Positions 1-10,797 of a stretch of 25,655 nucleotides of DNA are shown here, piece after piece. The stretch is from Setaria digitata. Its lineage: Eukaryota; Nematoda; Chromadorea; Rhabditida; Setariidae. The stretch covers positions 1 to 25,655 of the forward strand of contig RCAB01000696.1 of NCBI GenBank assembly GCA_003640385.1, read 5' to 3'. Below the pieces are notes generated by a model, which saw only the letters and a program-made list of their open reading frames with translations, did no database searches and was not told the DNA's origin. Each line of letters begins with the position of its first letter. The stretch's first letter is position 1. The position numbers and the translations under genes were made by a program.

Positions 1-405
1 TTTTTTTTTTTTGAAAATGTTCAATACAAGAAAATTATCAACTACTTTTACTTATCTTTTTAAAACATCAGAAATGCCAAATATCATGATGTATTCCTTT
101 GTTTTGTCTCCACAGATGCATTTTTACTTCTTAATTAATTCTAATTTACAAAGATAAAAAAATAGTTAACTAGGCTACAAGAATGAAAAAGGAAACCACG
201 AGAGCTTTTTCTCTTCTGTTTTTAGTTGTCTAATATTGTGTTGTTGCTTTTCGTGGAGATGTATCAGACGAATGCATTAATTGAAAGGAAATGTGTGTGA
301 ATGATTTTAATTCAATTGAATGATAGATGAAGAGAAGATGAATAAATGTGACTTCTCAGTAAGACTAATAGAAACAAAAAAAAAAACCGCCTGCCTTTAC
401 TTACC

Positions 406-767
406 TTAATAGGAATAAGAAAAAAAAAAAAAAAAACTCATCAAATAGAATACAAATTTCACTGAAATTTCAATGGAAATCTTTTTTCAAAGAGCAATTC
501 CTACCTGAAGATGTTAGAGCAAACGGATCTGTCGTTGGTAGCAAAACGTAATTAGACGTAAAATTCAACGTTAAGACTGAAATTGCACGTGAGTTACTTT
601 GATCGCTCGATGATTGACTACTGTCCAGAAGTAACTATTCAACTTATTAATAACGTCATTTTATCAATTCATTGACTTGCAGAAAAGCAAAAGAGTATTA
701 TTCGAATGAAATGTTTTCGTCCGAATTTTTCCTTCACAAACAAATATCCCTTAGCGAATAATTTCAT
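406..767 (-). CDS. candidate small secreted or membrane protein, spliced, weak model
   Basis: Not recognised. The best-supported part is a 72-nt segment at 505-576 on the minus strand, flanked by an acceptor (GCAATTTCAG) and a donor (TCTTCAG/GTAGGA). It is open in one coding-like frame and includes an N-glycosylation-type NFTS and the string LLPTTDPFALTSS. An upstream exon at 677-767 starts at an ATG, encodes 30 residues ending in a hydrophobic run (IRIILFCFSA) and ends in phase 1, matching the next exon. Downstream, an exon at 406-461 would add a short hydrophobic, Phe-rich tail and a TAA stop, but the intron between (462-504) is only 43 nt. Without that splice the frame stops at 470-472. 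Either way the product is under 80 residues. A signal anchor is the only visible feature. The poly-T run inside the last exon makes that end doubtful. Confidence 0.25.
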
Positions 768-2851
768 TTTAATGACTCAATTTCTGCAATCGCATGTGAT
801 TTTAAATGTTTGTTGATGCAAACGTTAAGATGATCAATCATAAATGTAAGCACATTTGCAATTATTTTAATTTCGGAAAAATACATCATACTTCTAGTTT
901 ATTGACTAGAAGAAAAAAGAAGTTATCCATAAAATTGCTAATTTTCTGTTTCAGTGAGCAACGATTTCGCTTCAGCAGCGTAAATTTTCTTCATTCATTT
1001 GTTATTGAGTGTAAAAATAATGCCAAGTTAGGCATCCATTTCCTTATTTATAGATATTTTAATTATTTCTAGCAATTAACATCCATCTAACATTGCTTCC
1101 GCTATGTTGCTTTTTTCTAAATAAATGAAAAATCCATCGTATTTTCTGTAAACATTTCATTATGGCATAGTAATTAAATGGAAATTGACCAGTTTTTTTA
1201 ATTATTTTACCAATTGTAATCACTTATAAAGTTATCCATTCATTAGTACACGATATCTTATTTGATTTCATATTTAATACAAATAAATTGCATTAATTAA
1301 CTAACATTAAGTCTTATTTTACACACCTGCTCAAGAGGAGAACCTGTCACTAATCAGTTTACTATTTTGCAAGTTTTAGTGAAATTATGAAAAAATATTT
1401 TTTTTTTTTGTATTTTGCGGTTCGAGTCTGGTGACGAAATGCTCCCTCATCAAATTTTAAAAAGCTCCCAAACTTTTTAAATTTTCTTTATTTAAAATAT
1501 CATTAATATTAATTTGAAAAATAAATTACAAGAAAGAAGGACATGCCTTTAGAAATTGTCTTTTTGTTTTCTTTTTCCTCCCGTATAAAATAAATGTAAG
1601 ATAAATGAATGCTACCGATGAATTGATGAAATTTTTGACTTTTTATGGAGACAATAACTACTAATTGATTGAAAATAATAATCTACTCGTGATTTCATCA
1701 ATCTAAGCTATTTTTTTTTTTTTGTAATTTTTTTTAGAAGACAAATCCGAATTCAGGTTTCAATGCTCTCTATTGAAAGATTCATCAGCCATAAGGGTGA
1801 AAGAAAATCTACAAAATATATGATGGAATTAACGACTTAATGATCGAAAAAAGAAAAGCATCCAATGAAACATCTCGCCTGCTTCTATTATCGTCCATGG
1901 TGAAGAAGCTTTGAATAGATTTATTAACAGCTTGGATTCACTGGAAATAATTAAATAATAGAATTAAGAAAGACGAATGTTGTGGAAATAAAAATGAAAA
2001 ATATTATATTATATAAGAAAATAATTCATTTTTCGTAAAAAAACTTCCGGTTTAAATGATAATTATGAAAATTAAATAAAATTGCAGATATTGAAAGTCT
2101 TTTTTGTCAAGTATATTACGAATTTTTATAACAGAATTTGATAGGATCCAATAAAAATCAATTTAAGTCTTTTTTTCAATAAAAGCAAAATCAAACAAAT
2201 AAAATGCATTTGGCCTTAAGAGATTAGTACTTGCGCATAAATAATAGACGTAATTTATGATAAAATAAAGTAAATTAAATGAATACAATAAAATTTCAAA
2301 AAAAAAAAAGAATAATTTATTATTTAGGACATAGAAAACTCAAATTTCGTTGATATTAAATGTCCATCACTTCATACCAGTGGCTACAAATGAAACTGAA
2401 AGAAGATGAAGTACAAATATAGCGAGAAAAGAAAAAAAAAAAAGGAAAATAATAAAACCAATGAATTAATTTCCTAAAATCTATGAAAAATCATTGAGAA
2501 TATTCATTCCGGGAAGTTACCCTGTTAATTCCAGGTTTTCTTTTGCTGCTAACTTATTACTTCTAAATTAAATGTACAAAAGTACATTATAACTCATTAC
2601 AGTAATTTAAATGTTACAGAAGCCAAATTTACTGTAACAGTATTTCGAAATAGTCAAAATACTATCAGTTATATTTTTGTGAGCTTCGTTTGAATACAGT
2701 TAAACTTGATCGTCTTCGTTTCACTTTTTTTTTTTTTTTTTTTTTTCTGACAGACGCTGTTCATTTTGAATTTGAATTTTTTTTTCCAATAATCTTCTAT
2801 CATGAAAAACGTTAAATTGGACTGAATTTGAACTTAGTCTTCTTTTTGCGT

Positions 2852-2887
<36 letters not shown>

Positions 2888-3470
2888 GAAAGAATCTATC
2901 AGCAATAGGACAATAAAGCATCTCTTTATAATGAAAGAGCAGTTAAACACATTTGAATCATTTAGTATGAAGGATAATTGAAATTGAAATTAGAAAGAAT
3001 TTTGAATTTTTTTCTCTTTTTTAATTAATTCCATACGAAAAAAATTATTTGTGAGATAATCAAAAATTCCAACGCTGTCATTGTGAAAAAAATTAAAATT
3101 TAATTAATTAAGGCTAACAAAGCTGGAAATGGAACAAAATTAAAAAGAATTGATAAAAAATTAAGGAAATAAAACGTAATTAAAAATTTCACTTCTTTAG
3201 TAAATTTTTTGTGATCTCCAATCACTTATATCCTTTTATAATTCGATATTTTTTTTTTTTTTTTCTGGCTCAACACTTTTATTGCCAGTACATTTGCTAT
3301 AATTTATTAATGCAATTTGTTTTTTAAATGAAAAAATTTTTTCTTTTTTCGACTAGTTTTCACTAACAGCAGTAGTTCACGTACATTAAATTTAATTAAA
3401 ATATTCGCTTTCATTAATGAAATTTGAGCTTTATCACACTTTGTAACAATAATATGAAGGAGTTATACCA
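768..3470. other. long stretch without a supported gene
   Basis: Very AT-rich sequence with many poly-A and poly-T runs (for example near 1690-1735, 2725-2750, 2860-2890 and 3250-3265). Short open frames occur on both strands, but none combines a start or acceptor, a donor and a matching next exon. A minus-strand ATG at 1898 (MDDNRSRR) follows a TTTCCAG acceptor and has a good start context, but it stops after 29 codons. I treat this stretch as intergenic or intronic. Confidence 0.5.
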
Positions 3471-3479
3471 TTATCAAAA

Positions 3480-3820
3480 ATACTATAAACAAGCATGAAG
3501 CATTATAAATGATGATACATGTATCACACACATTATCAGAAATGATAATACATAAATCCGTGAATTATGAAAAATGTTGATATTGAAATCGCTCTACTGT
3601 TCAACATGATCATATCGAGAATAGCATCTAAAAAGGAAAAGCCAGCTGATCATTTTGGGAAAATGATATAGCGATCCTTATGAACTAATCGAAATGAGTA
3701 AAAGATTGAACGTTTATGGAAAATGATAATGTATGAAGGCATGACGAAAAAATACGAATCACATAGCCTTAAGAAATGATAATGTATCGATCACATAAAA
3801 TATGATATCATAGGCAAAAA
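3480..3820. repeat. degenerate ATGATAAT-type repeats
   Basis: Variants of AAATGATAAT(G/A)(T/C)AT recur near 3505, 3540, 3720 and 3775, mixed with ATGATAT, GATCATAT and ATGATATCAT strings. Copies are diverged and irregularly spaced, so this is an old repeat cluster rather than a clean satellite. A related cluster in mainly the opposite orientation lies at about 10080-10500, on the other side of the two-domain gene. Confidence 0.4.
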
Positions 3821-4527
3821 ATATATTATTTTTCTCAGAAATTTTTATCAAATCATCCAATATTTTAAATTCGTCAAGCTATTTTTAAAAAGTAAAATTT
3901 AAAGAAAATGAGGGAAAATCAATGTCTTTTTTTAAGGAAAAATATGCAGTAGTTTTTGAAATTTTTTTTTCAAATCATTAAAATGATTTGCAAATTTGTT
4001 TAAACCATTAGTCAGTCGTTCAATAAAATGAATTCAGGTCAAAATACTATACCGATCGTGCTGGATTAGTTGGAAAGGATATTTAGGAATACCTGCGGTA
4101 CCTGTCACATTTTTGGATGTGTATATAGGAATATTTATTCTATTGTACTTGGTCAGCCATCAGCAATTTAATAGTTATTTCAAAATTTATCATTTGATCC
4201 GATTTTAGTGGCCAAACATTTAGATTCGGAGCATAAGTTTTTATCTTCATTTTTAATTATTTCCTTTTTCAAACTTCTCCGTTTCTGACAACTATTTCAA
4301 AATTTATTGAAAATTCAATTTAACTTTTAGTTTTTAAGAATAACAAACTTCCAATTCATATATATGTGCATACACTTTTTTGTCTTTGATAAAAATAATT
4401 ACGGAAATTTTGCTCAATTTATTTGTGTAGCTTAAAAATTCAACTAAGTATTTTAAAATGATTTAAGTACCTTATCTTACATCTTTATAGATTACACAAA
4501 CTTGGTGCAAAGTAAAAAAAAATTACG

Positions 4528-4623
4528 ATAATTTTAGTAAACTAAAAAGGTAAAAAAGGAGTTCACTAGTTGTTTCAGTAGTGCTGAAATTATTAATTAG
4601 TTAATAAGCGAAAATATATATTT

Positions 4624-4656
<33 letters not shown>

Positions 4657-5043
4657 ATAAAATATTTATATATTTTTAGGCATCCACATATATATATATA
4701 ACATATGTATATATAAAACATATATATGTTATATATTTTTTTTTATATTAATATTTATATTTTTTTATTTTTATATTCTTATTTTATATTAATAAGCGAA
4801 AATATATATTTTATATATATATATATATATATTTTATATATATATATATAAAATATATATATATGAAATATAAAATATATATGTTATATTTTTTTTTTTA
4901 ATATTTTTTTCTTATTACTATAATTTTAGTAAACTAAAAAGGCAAAAAAGGAGTTCACTAGTTGTTCCAGTAGTGCTGTAATTATTAATTAGTTAATAAG
5001 CAAAAATATATATATATATGTTATATTTTTAGGCATCCACAAT
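4528..5043 (+). repeat. tandem duplication of about 390 bp with TA-rich core
   Basis: A segment beginning ATAATTTTAGTAAACTAAAA at 4528 recurs at 4920 with few changes over roughly 90 bp, ending in AGTTAATAAGC(G/A)AAAATATATA. Both copies run through (TA)n into TTTTAGGCATCCACA (4674-4688 and 5027-5041). A third partial copy of the AATAAGCGAAAATATATATT part lies at 4791-4826. Between copies there is long self-complementary TA-rich DNA that could form hairpins. The right-hand copy ends 20 bases before the start codon of the two-domain gene. Confidence 0.75.
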
Positions 5044-5063
5044 TAAAACATTTTATCACAGCT
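5021..5063 (+). promoter_or_regulatory. probable splice or trans-splice acceptor and short 5' leader
   Basis: TTATATTTTTAG at 5021-5032 is a good nematode acceptor, followed by a 31-base leader and the ATG at 5064. No coding exon can be joined upstream, so this is either a spliced-leader addition site (common in nematodes) or the acceptor of a non-coding 5' exon. A matching acceptor is present in the duplicated copy at 4669-4679. Confidence 0.45.
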
Positions 5064-8000
5064 ATGATCACAAGAAATGCTGATCTGATTTTATTGTTCA
5101 TTTTTAACCTACCACTTTTCAAAGGTTTGTCTCATTTTCTTTCCCTTCCTTTTGATTCATTTCTTTTTTTTTTTATTTGAAATAATGAATGTAGCAAAGT
5201 TTTTGTATCTTAGTTTTTAAATCAAATAATCAAAGTGGAACTGAAGAAATTAAAATTTCAACCTTTTTGTGAAAAATATTTATCATCATTGATTGTTTCA
5301 TAATATTCAGATTATCTAAGCTTAATCGTTCTTTTTTGCTTGCCTTTCTTATTTTGCTAGCTTTCATGTAAAATATTTTTTAAAAGGCAAAGAACTTTGC
5401 TAAAATTTTTCAAATAATAAAAATTTGTCAGTCCATCTAAAAATGTTTCGTTCAGTTTCTGTTTCTCTCGAATGTTACATTTGTGCTGATGAGAATTTGA
5501 GCGAAGATGGTGAATGTCAAGCACAATTTCGATATGACTGTACTAATTATGCGAAAAATTTTGAACCAATGGAACCGATTTTTTGTCGCACAACGCGACA
5601 GCAAGTAAATAATGGTGAAAATTTCAAATTTGTAGTAGTTTTAAAGTTTTCCTTTCCCCTCTCTCCCTTCTCTTCCTCCCTCTCTCTCTCCACGATTTGA
5701 TTAATTCTTCAGAAACATTCTGCAATCTAAGAAATGCAAATAAAATGACTGATACCGATTAGATAGCAAAAATTATAATAACTCAACGAATGATTGAAAT
5801 AATAGTTTGCGCTTAAATATCTTCATCTTATTTAGTGTAAACTTGTATACAAATGATCGATTGCTTGCATCAATCATTTAGCTCCTACTGATCAACTGAT
5901 AATTTCCTAACTAACAAATCAGTGAAAAAGAGCTCCTTTCAGAAACTTACACGATCATGAAAGAATGCATTAGTGAAAGGGAACACTATCGGAAATTTCC
6001 ACCAATGCAATATACTTTTGATGAGGAATGTGACTTAACTGAGGTGGACGGTGATGAGATTGCATATTGCATATGCAAGAAAAGTTTATGCAACTCAAAA
6101 AGTATCATCGATCAGTTCATCGATTTTGAAGAAGTGAATAGATAAAATATCGAAGAAAAAAAAAAGCCTTTTCTAAGTAAACTAATTTCTAAAGCAAAGA
6201 ATTGGAAATGAATTAAATATTTATGTAGATTTTTTTATTCTTTCAAGATGGAAAAAAAAAAGAAGAAATTATGAAAAGACAAAACAAAATATTCCATTTG
6301 TTTCTTTTGATTCAGAAAAAAATTGCTATTTAAATTCATAGTTTGACAATTGTATTTTTTTCAGAAGCTCAAATTTAAAAAGCTCAAATTGTGTAAAGCT
6401 TGTAGAAATAGAAGCACGTAAATTTCTGAATATGTTTGATAATCGATTGAAATTTCAAAATAATTAAATTAAGTTTAAGTTTTTACCAAATTTCTAGCAG
6501 CTGAAACTGAAATCGATCCTGCAAGAAAATTACAAAAAGAAAAGCTATTCATCTAATTTTTTTTTTTTTAAGATTTCTGAAAACTACAGTTAATTTTGCA
6601 AAATTTTGTAAAAAAAAAAATTGGATGAATGATAACATATTCTATCATAACTATCTTCAAAGTGACTTTTAGAATCACTCTGAAATTTTTGATACTACAA
6701 ACGATGATGATCTTATTGATAAGCAAGATGAGCGATTTTTACAATCATCCAAACGATCATCAGCTGATCTGTTCCATGAAACAATGAAAAATATTTATCA
6801 AGTTTGTTCATTTTTTCATGCTTTTTAACCTTTTCTTTGCAATTAATCATGACGTGTTATTTTTCATTTCTGATACTCCATTTTTTTTTTTTTTTTTTCA
6901 TCTAACTTCATTCAGACGGGACAAAACAATTATTATGAAACATTGAAACCTATAGAATCCGATGATAGACAACAATTTAATTACAATTTTGAGGCAAATA
7001 TCAATTCAGCAGCAAGTCAAACATATGATAGTACACGTGAGAGAATTTTTTTTTTTTTGCAAAAGTATTTGTTATTGCAATGAAAAATATAATATGAATA
7101 ATTAGCGAAATTAGCAGCGAAAATCATTTTGCAATAGCATTGAAGAAAAAATATAAATATGATTAAAAAACATACTTATATTTTAAAAAATATAGTTATT
7201 TTAAAAAATTAGTAAAATTTGAAATTTGTTTAAAAAAAAAAAGGAATTTAGATGCATCGAATTATATATTAAGGCAAAATTATAAACCAACAATATTTGC
7301 CGGTAATATTACAACGAATATGCTACCTGAACGAAGTGGTCACAGGTTTAATTTTTTCTCTTTTTTTTTAATTTCAATTAATATCTAACGAAAAAAAAGA
7401 CAAAGAAAATAGAAACAATCAACATCAAATTTTTTTAATTGCAACAAAAAAAAAAAGATTGAAGGTAGGAAAACTGTACTTTTCTCAAAAAATTATAATA
7501 AAAAAAATTTAATTTATGGGAATTTCAGTGAACAAGGCTTTAAGGAATTAATTTTGCCTCAACAAATTGACGAAATGAAACACCAAAATATTGTAAGCTT
7601 CTTTTTTTTTTTGCTACGCTGGTAATTTTCTTCATAATTTGCATTTAAGTATTTGTAAATTTACCTGATATTATCAAATGAGGCAAAACAATACAAGGGT
7701 TAAGAAAAATTATTCATTCATTCATGCGATAACTCTTTGCATTTATTAGATTTAGTGTGACTTAAAAACTTAACCTGCTAATTACAAACAAATAAAACTT
7801 AGAAAATTAATTTTAATTCGAAGGAAAAAAACTTTCTTCAACTATGAATAAAATTTCAAATGTTCCTTTTAACCTGAAAAAAAGAGAACTATACGGATGA
7901 TGTACGAAAGAAAAACAAAATTTCGGTACAAATTTTAAAAGTTAAATTAAATTAAATTTAATTTAATTTAAAAAAGAAAAATTATTCAGATAATGAGTGG

Positions 8001-9824
8001 GAATTACTGCTATAGTTGTGTGGAAGAATTAATTGATCCTAAAGATGACTGTATGAAAGCAAGCATTATTCAGTGTCAAATTTCGAGAATTACTGGAAGA
8101 AGCCAAATGTGTATCACAAAGCAATCACGCATACCTAATAATAGTTCAATTTTTATATTGGAAAAAGAAAAAATCAATGAATCAAAATCAGAATAATTAT
8201 TTTGTTGTGCTAAAAAAAGATGATCAGCTGTAAGAGGAAGAGGAAGGAATAGCATGCAATAATTAATAATTTATGTTGTAATTTGTATGCAAATTTTAAG
8301 CTTGAATAAAAATTGAGAAGCGCTAGCATAAGCAAAATCTAAAATTTACAATGGAGCGAAGCCATTTCAAAAATTAATTGCATTTTAAATCATGTTTTCA
8401 GAAAAAAGCAAAATTTAATTTTAGAACATTCCGTTGTGTTGCTACTTTTCGAGAATAATATTTCCTAATTTTTCATTTGCACAACTTTTTTTCTTTTAAC
8501 TCAAATAACAATCAAAGCAATATTTCCGAATTATGCTATTTCGATTTAATCAAATTGGATTATTCATTTCTTGTCTTTTGTTTCCTTCAGCTATATACAA
8601 ATTGGAAAAACGATGCAGTACGGATATTGAGGAAACTGAAATTGAATTTGATGAAATATCAACACGAAGAATTGCTTGTATAATAACAAAGGACAAATCG
8701 CAAATTTACTGTTTATGCTTGGAAAATTATTGCAATAAGAACAGTCTGTTGGAACAAAATGAAGCATTAATCAAAAGGTTATCCTATCAGTTAAGCTGAT
8801 AATTCTGTTAATTGACTGAGACAAAGAATTAAAACATTTGCGTATCACATTAGGTATAATGTTTTTAGCAATCAAAATTATGCCTTTTTTCTTTCCCCTT
8901 TTAAGTTGAAGGAATTTCAAAAAAAATTAAAGAATTTCAAAACTGAAAAAGGGTAAAATTTTTCTCGAAATTATTAATTATGCATCATTTGACACTAATT
9001 ATTTAAATCACGCAGAAATGGTTGAAAATAGCAATTGCAGTATCAATAGTCATTAGATCAATATTGTAGTAATTATTATAATAATTAATAGCTGTCATTT
9101 AATACTTTTTCTTACGATTATTTGTTAAGCGACAGAAATTATGATTTTTGCAGCAGTGATGGAAGCTATTCATCATCCATTGGCACAATATTTAACGGAA
9201 ATAGGAATTCATTTATTTCATCAGCCGTTACAGATTTTCATGATGCAATGAATAATGTAAGATTAAGTGTGCAAATTATTTTCATATTTGAATGGGAATT
9301 TCGGAAAAAATTAAATTTTGATAATAATCAAAATTGAAATAATAATTTTTTTTTTACTTTGGATTTCTTTTTTTTTTTTTTTTCAGGGTATACAATTTGC
9401 ATCAAATTCTTCAAGTATTTCAAATGTTGTGAGCAAATCTGACGATTTTAGGTAAAAAATTTCGCAAAAATGCAAAACTATTTTTGTGTGTTTAACCAAC
9501 TTTTGCATTTACAAATAAATAAATAAATGAATAAAAAATACAGTGGATAAATAAATGAAAAAGTAAATACCAAAGTGTGGAAAATATTTCAAGTAAAAAA
9601 TAATTTCTCCTGAATTTTTTTTTTTTATCTTTTTTTCTTTTTAGTTGTTGATGGACGAAGTGTTGTTGAAAATTTTCAGGAAATTCAGTGCAATCGAACA
9701 CTTGGAACATCGCCGAAAAGACGATATTGTAAACAATTCTGCAATAAACAATTTTTCGGCAATAATCATTATCATAATCTTTGTGTTATCAGTTTTATCA
9801 CCTTTTATTTCAGTTCATTATTGA
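5064..9824 (+). CDS. secreted/GPI-anchored protein with two Ly6/uPAR-like ten-cysteine domains
   Basis: Twelve exons join in phase: 5064-5124, 5456-5614, 5943-6133, 6673-6801, 6916-7036, 7252-7345, 7529-7592, 7990-8143, 8591-8777, 9154-9256, 9387-9451, 9680-9824. Together they total 1473 nt, or 490 residues plus TGA. Residues 1-24 look like a signal peptide (core LILLFIFNLPLF). Domain 1 (27-124) has cysteines at 27, 30, 41, 49, 64, 82, 103, 116, 118, 123 and ends CxCxxxxCN. Domain 2 (280-373) has cysteines at 280, 283, 294, 302, 314, 333, 354, 365, 367, 372. A polar, partly acidic linker with a KR pair near 164-165 separates them. Residues 374-460 are Ser/Asn-rich. Residues 468-490 are hydrophobic with six consecutive Ile, fitting a GPI-attachment signal or a terminal membrane segment. 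Ly6-type proteins act at the cell surface or are secreted; the specific role here is unknown. Several donors are weak, notably GTGAAT after exon 3 and GTTCAA after exon 8, so two separate shorter genes remain possible. Confidence 0.72.
5456..6145 (+). other. first Ly6-like domain, with possible short read-through form
   Basis: This region encodes domain 1 in two exons. If the donor at 6134 is not used, the frame reads three more codons (VNR) to a TAA at 6143-6145. That would give a 140-residue secreted single-domain protein with signal peptide and no anchor. Splicing at GAA/GTGAAT instead joins in phase 0 to the exon at 6673. Both outcomes are consistent with the sequence; the long form is favoured because everything downstream stays in phase. 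Confidence 0.55.
7990..8777 (+). other. second Ly6-like domain
   Basis: The exons at 7990-8143 and 8591-8777 encode domain 2. The intron is phase 1 and falls after an Asn-Asn pair between cysteines 5 and 6, exactly as in domain 1. Each exon can also read through into a stop (TAA at 8194-8196; TGA at 8797-8799), which is why either would look like a separate short ORF. The donor after the first exon (AATA/GTTCAA) is poor by general consensus, but it restores the conserved spacing to the next cysteine. Confidence 0.65.
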
Positions 9825-10790
9825 AGCTTTTTTGTGCTCATTAAGGCGATGCCGTTACAAGAATCATATGTAACAAAAAAAAAAAAAAAAATTTTTAAAT
9901 TTCATTATTTATCATTTTTTCATTTTGCCTATCAATTTTAGTGAGCAATTTTAAATAGGAAATTATTTGCATTATGGTTCGTTTATTTTTAATTATAAAT
10001 TGCAATTTTTTTCTTTTCTGAAAATTGTGCATTCGTTAAATTTTTATCATTGTTTGAGGTTGCTTGTCAATTAAATATGTATATCACATCATCACATCAG
10101 TTTGCTGATATCAGTTATCAATTAATGAATGTATGCGATATCAGTGATATTGTTATATCGTATGATAAATCTATGAAATGTTAGCTGAAACACTTTACAT
10201 ACCACATATTTCAACTGCAAATGTGATGATAATAGCATCATTCTTTGATTTTTCATTCGTCAAAGTGCTTGATTTTTCTAGAGAAATATAATTATCATAG
10301 CACTAAAATATCATACTGTTATCATCGCACTCTATCAGTTTTTTGTCCTATTTCAGATGCAAATATCATTCAGATTTGATGGTTCAAAATTTTTTTTTTT
10401 TTTCATTTCCAATAGAATAACATTATCACGATGCTGCAATATCATATCGTTATCAATCATTATGGGATTATATTTTTACATTTTAAATGCAAATATCACG
10501 ATGTTGTGTTTTTTTTTTTTCAAATAATCCTAAACTTTCAATTATAAAAACAAAAATTTTGCAAAATGGAAAAATTTCCTTCATGTTATTTTTAAAGCAT
10601 AAAAATGCGTTCTTTCTTTTTTTTCCTCTTTTATATCATCTCGATTACTTTACACTATTCATACAGACTTATTGAATAATTCAGTTCTTCTTCTATAGCA
10701 AATATTTAAATAAAAATTTAAATTTAAATGAAAGAAAAGGAGCAATAATTAAGGAGAAAAATTAACTTCCTGGTTCGACAAGGGGTTTTT
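9825..10790. repeat. 3' flank with degenerate ATATCAT/GTTATCAT repeats
   Basis: No coding exon is supported and no clear AATAAA follows the stop closely. From about 10080 to 10500 the motifs ATATCATACTGTTATCAT and ATATCATATCGTTATCAA, and several TGCAAATATCA(T/C) copies, recur in diverged form. These are largely the reverse complement of the ATGATAAC/ATGATAT-like strings at 3480-3820. The open frame at 10487-10675 is AT-rich chance coding. Confidence 0.4.
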
Positions 10791-10797
10791 TTTTTTC

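Noticed and set aside
806..1072. 88-codon + strand open frame
   Set aside because: Composition is that of AT-rich chance sequence (Phe, Lys, Ile, Asn), with no signal peptide, no domain and no splice partners.
1420..1450. GGTTCGAGTC resembling a tRNA T-arm
   Set aside because: The flanking bases do not pair into a T stem, and no D-arm, anticodon arm or acceptor stem can be drawn upstream.
1736..1840. Open frames after a TTTTTTTTAG acceptor
   Set aside because: Two frames are open at once, no upstream exon fits and there is no donor, so coding cannot be claimed.
2721..2921. Minus-strand Lys-rich open frame
   Set aside because: It is made of two poly-T tracts read on the other strand.
6366..6560. 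Possible extra exons (AAGCTCAAATTT segment and a following frame) between domains 1 and linker
   Set aside because: The second segment ends in a stop before any donor, and the phase-0 join from 6133 to 6673 needs no extra exon.
9492..9710. Minus-strand 72-codon frame
   Set aside because: It lies across an intron and the last exon of the two-domain gene and is built on AAAT repeats and poly-T.
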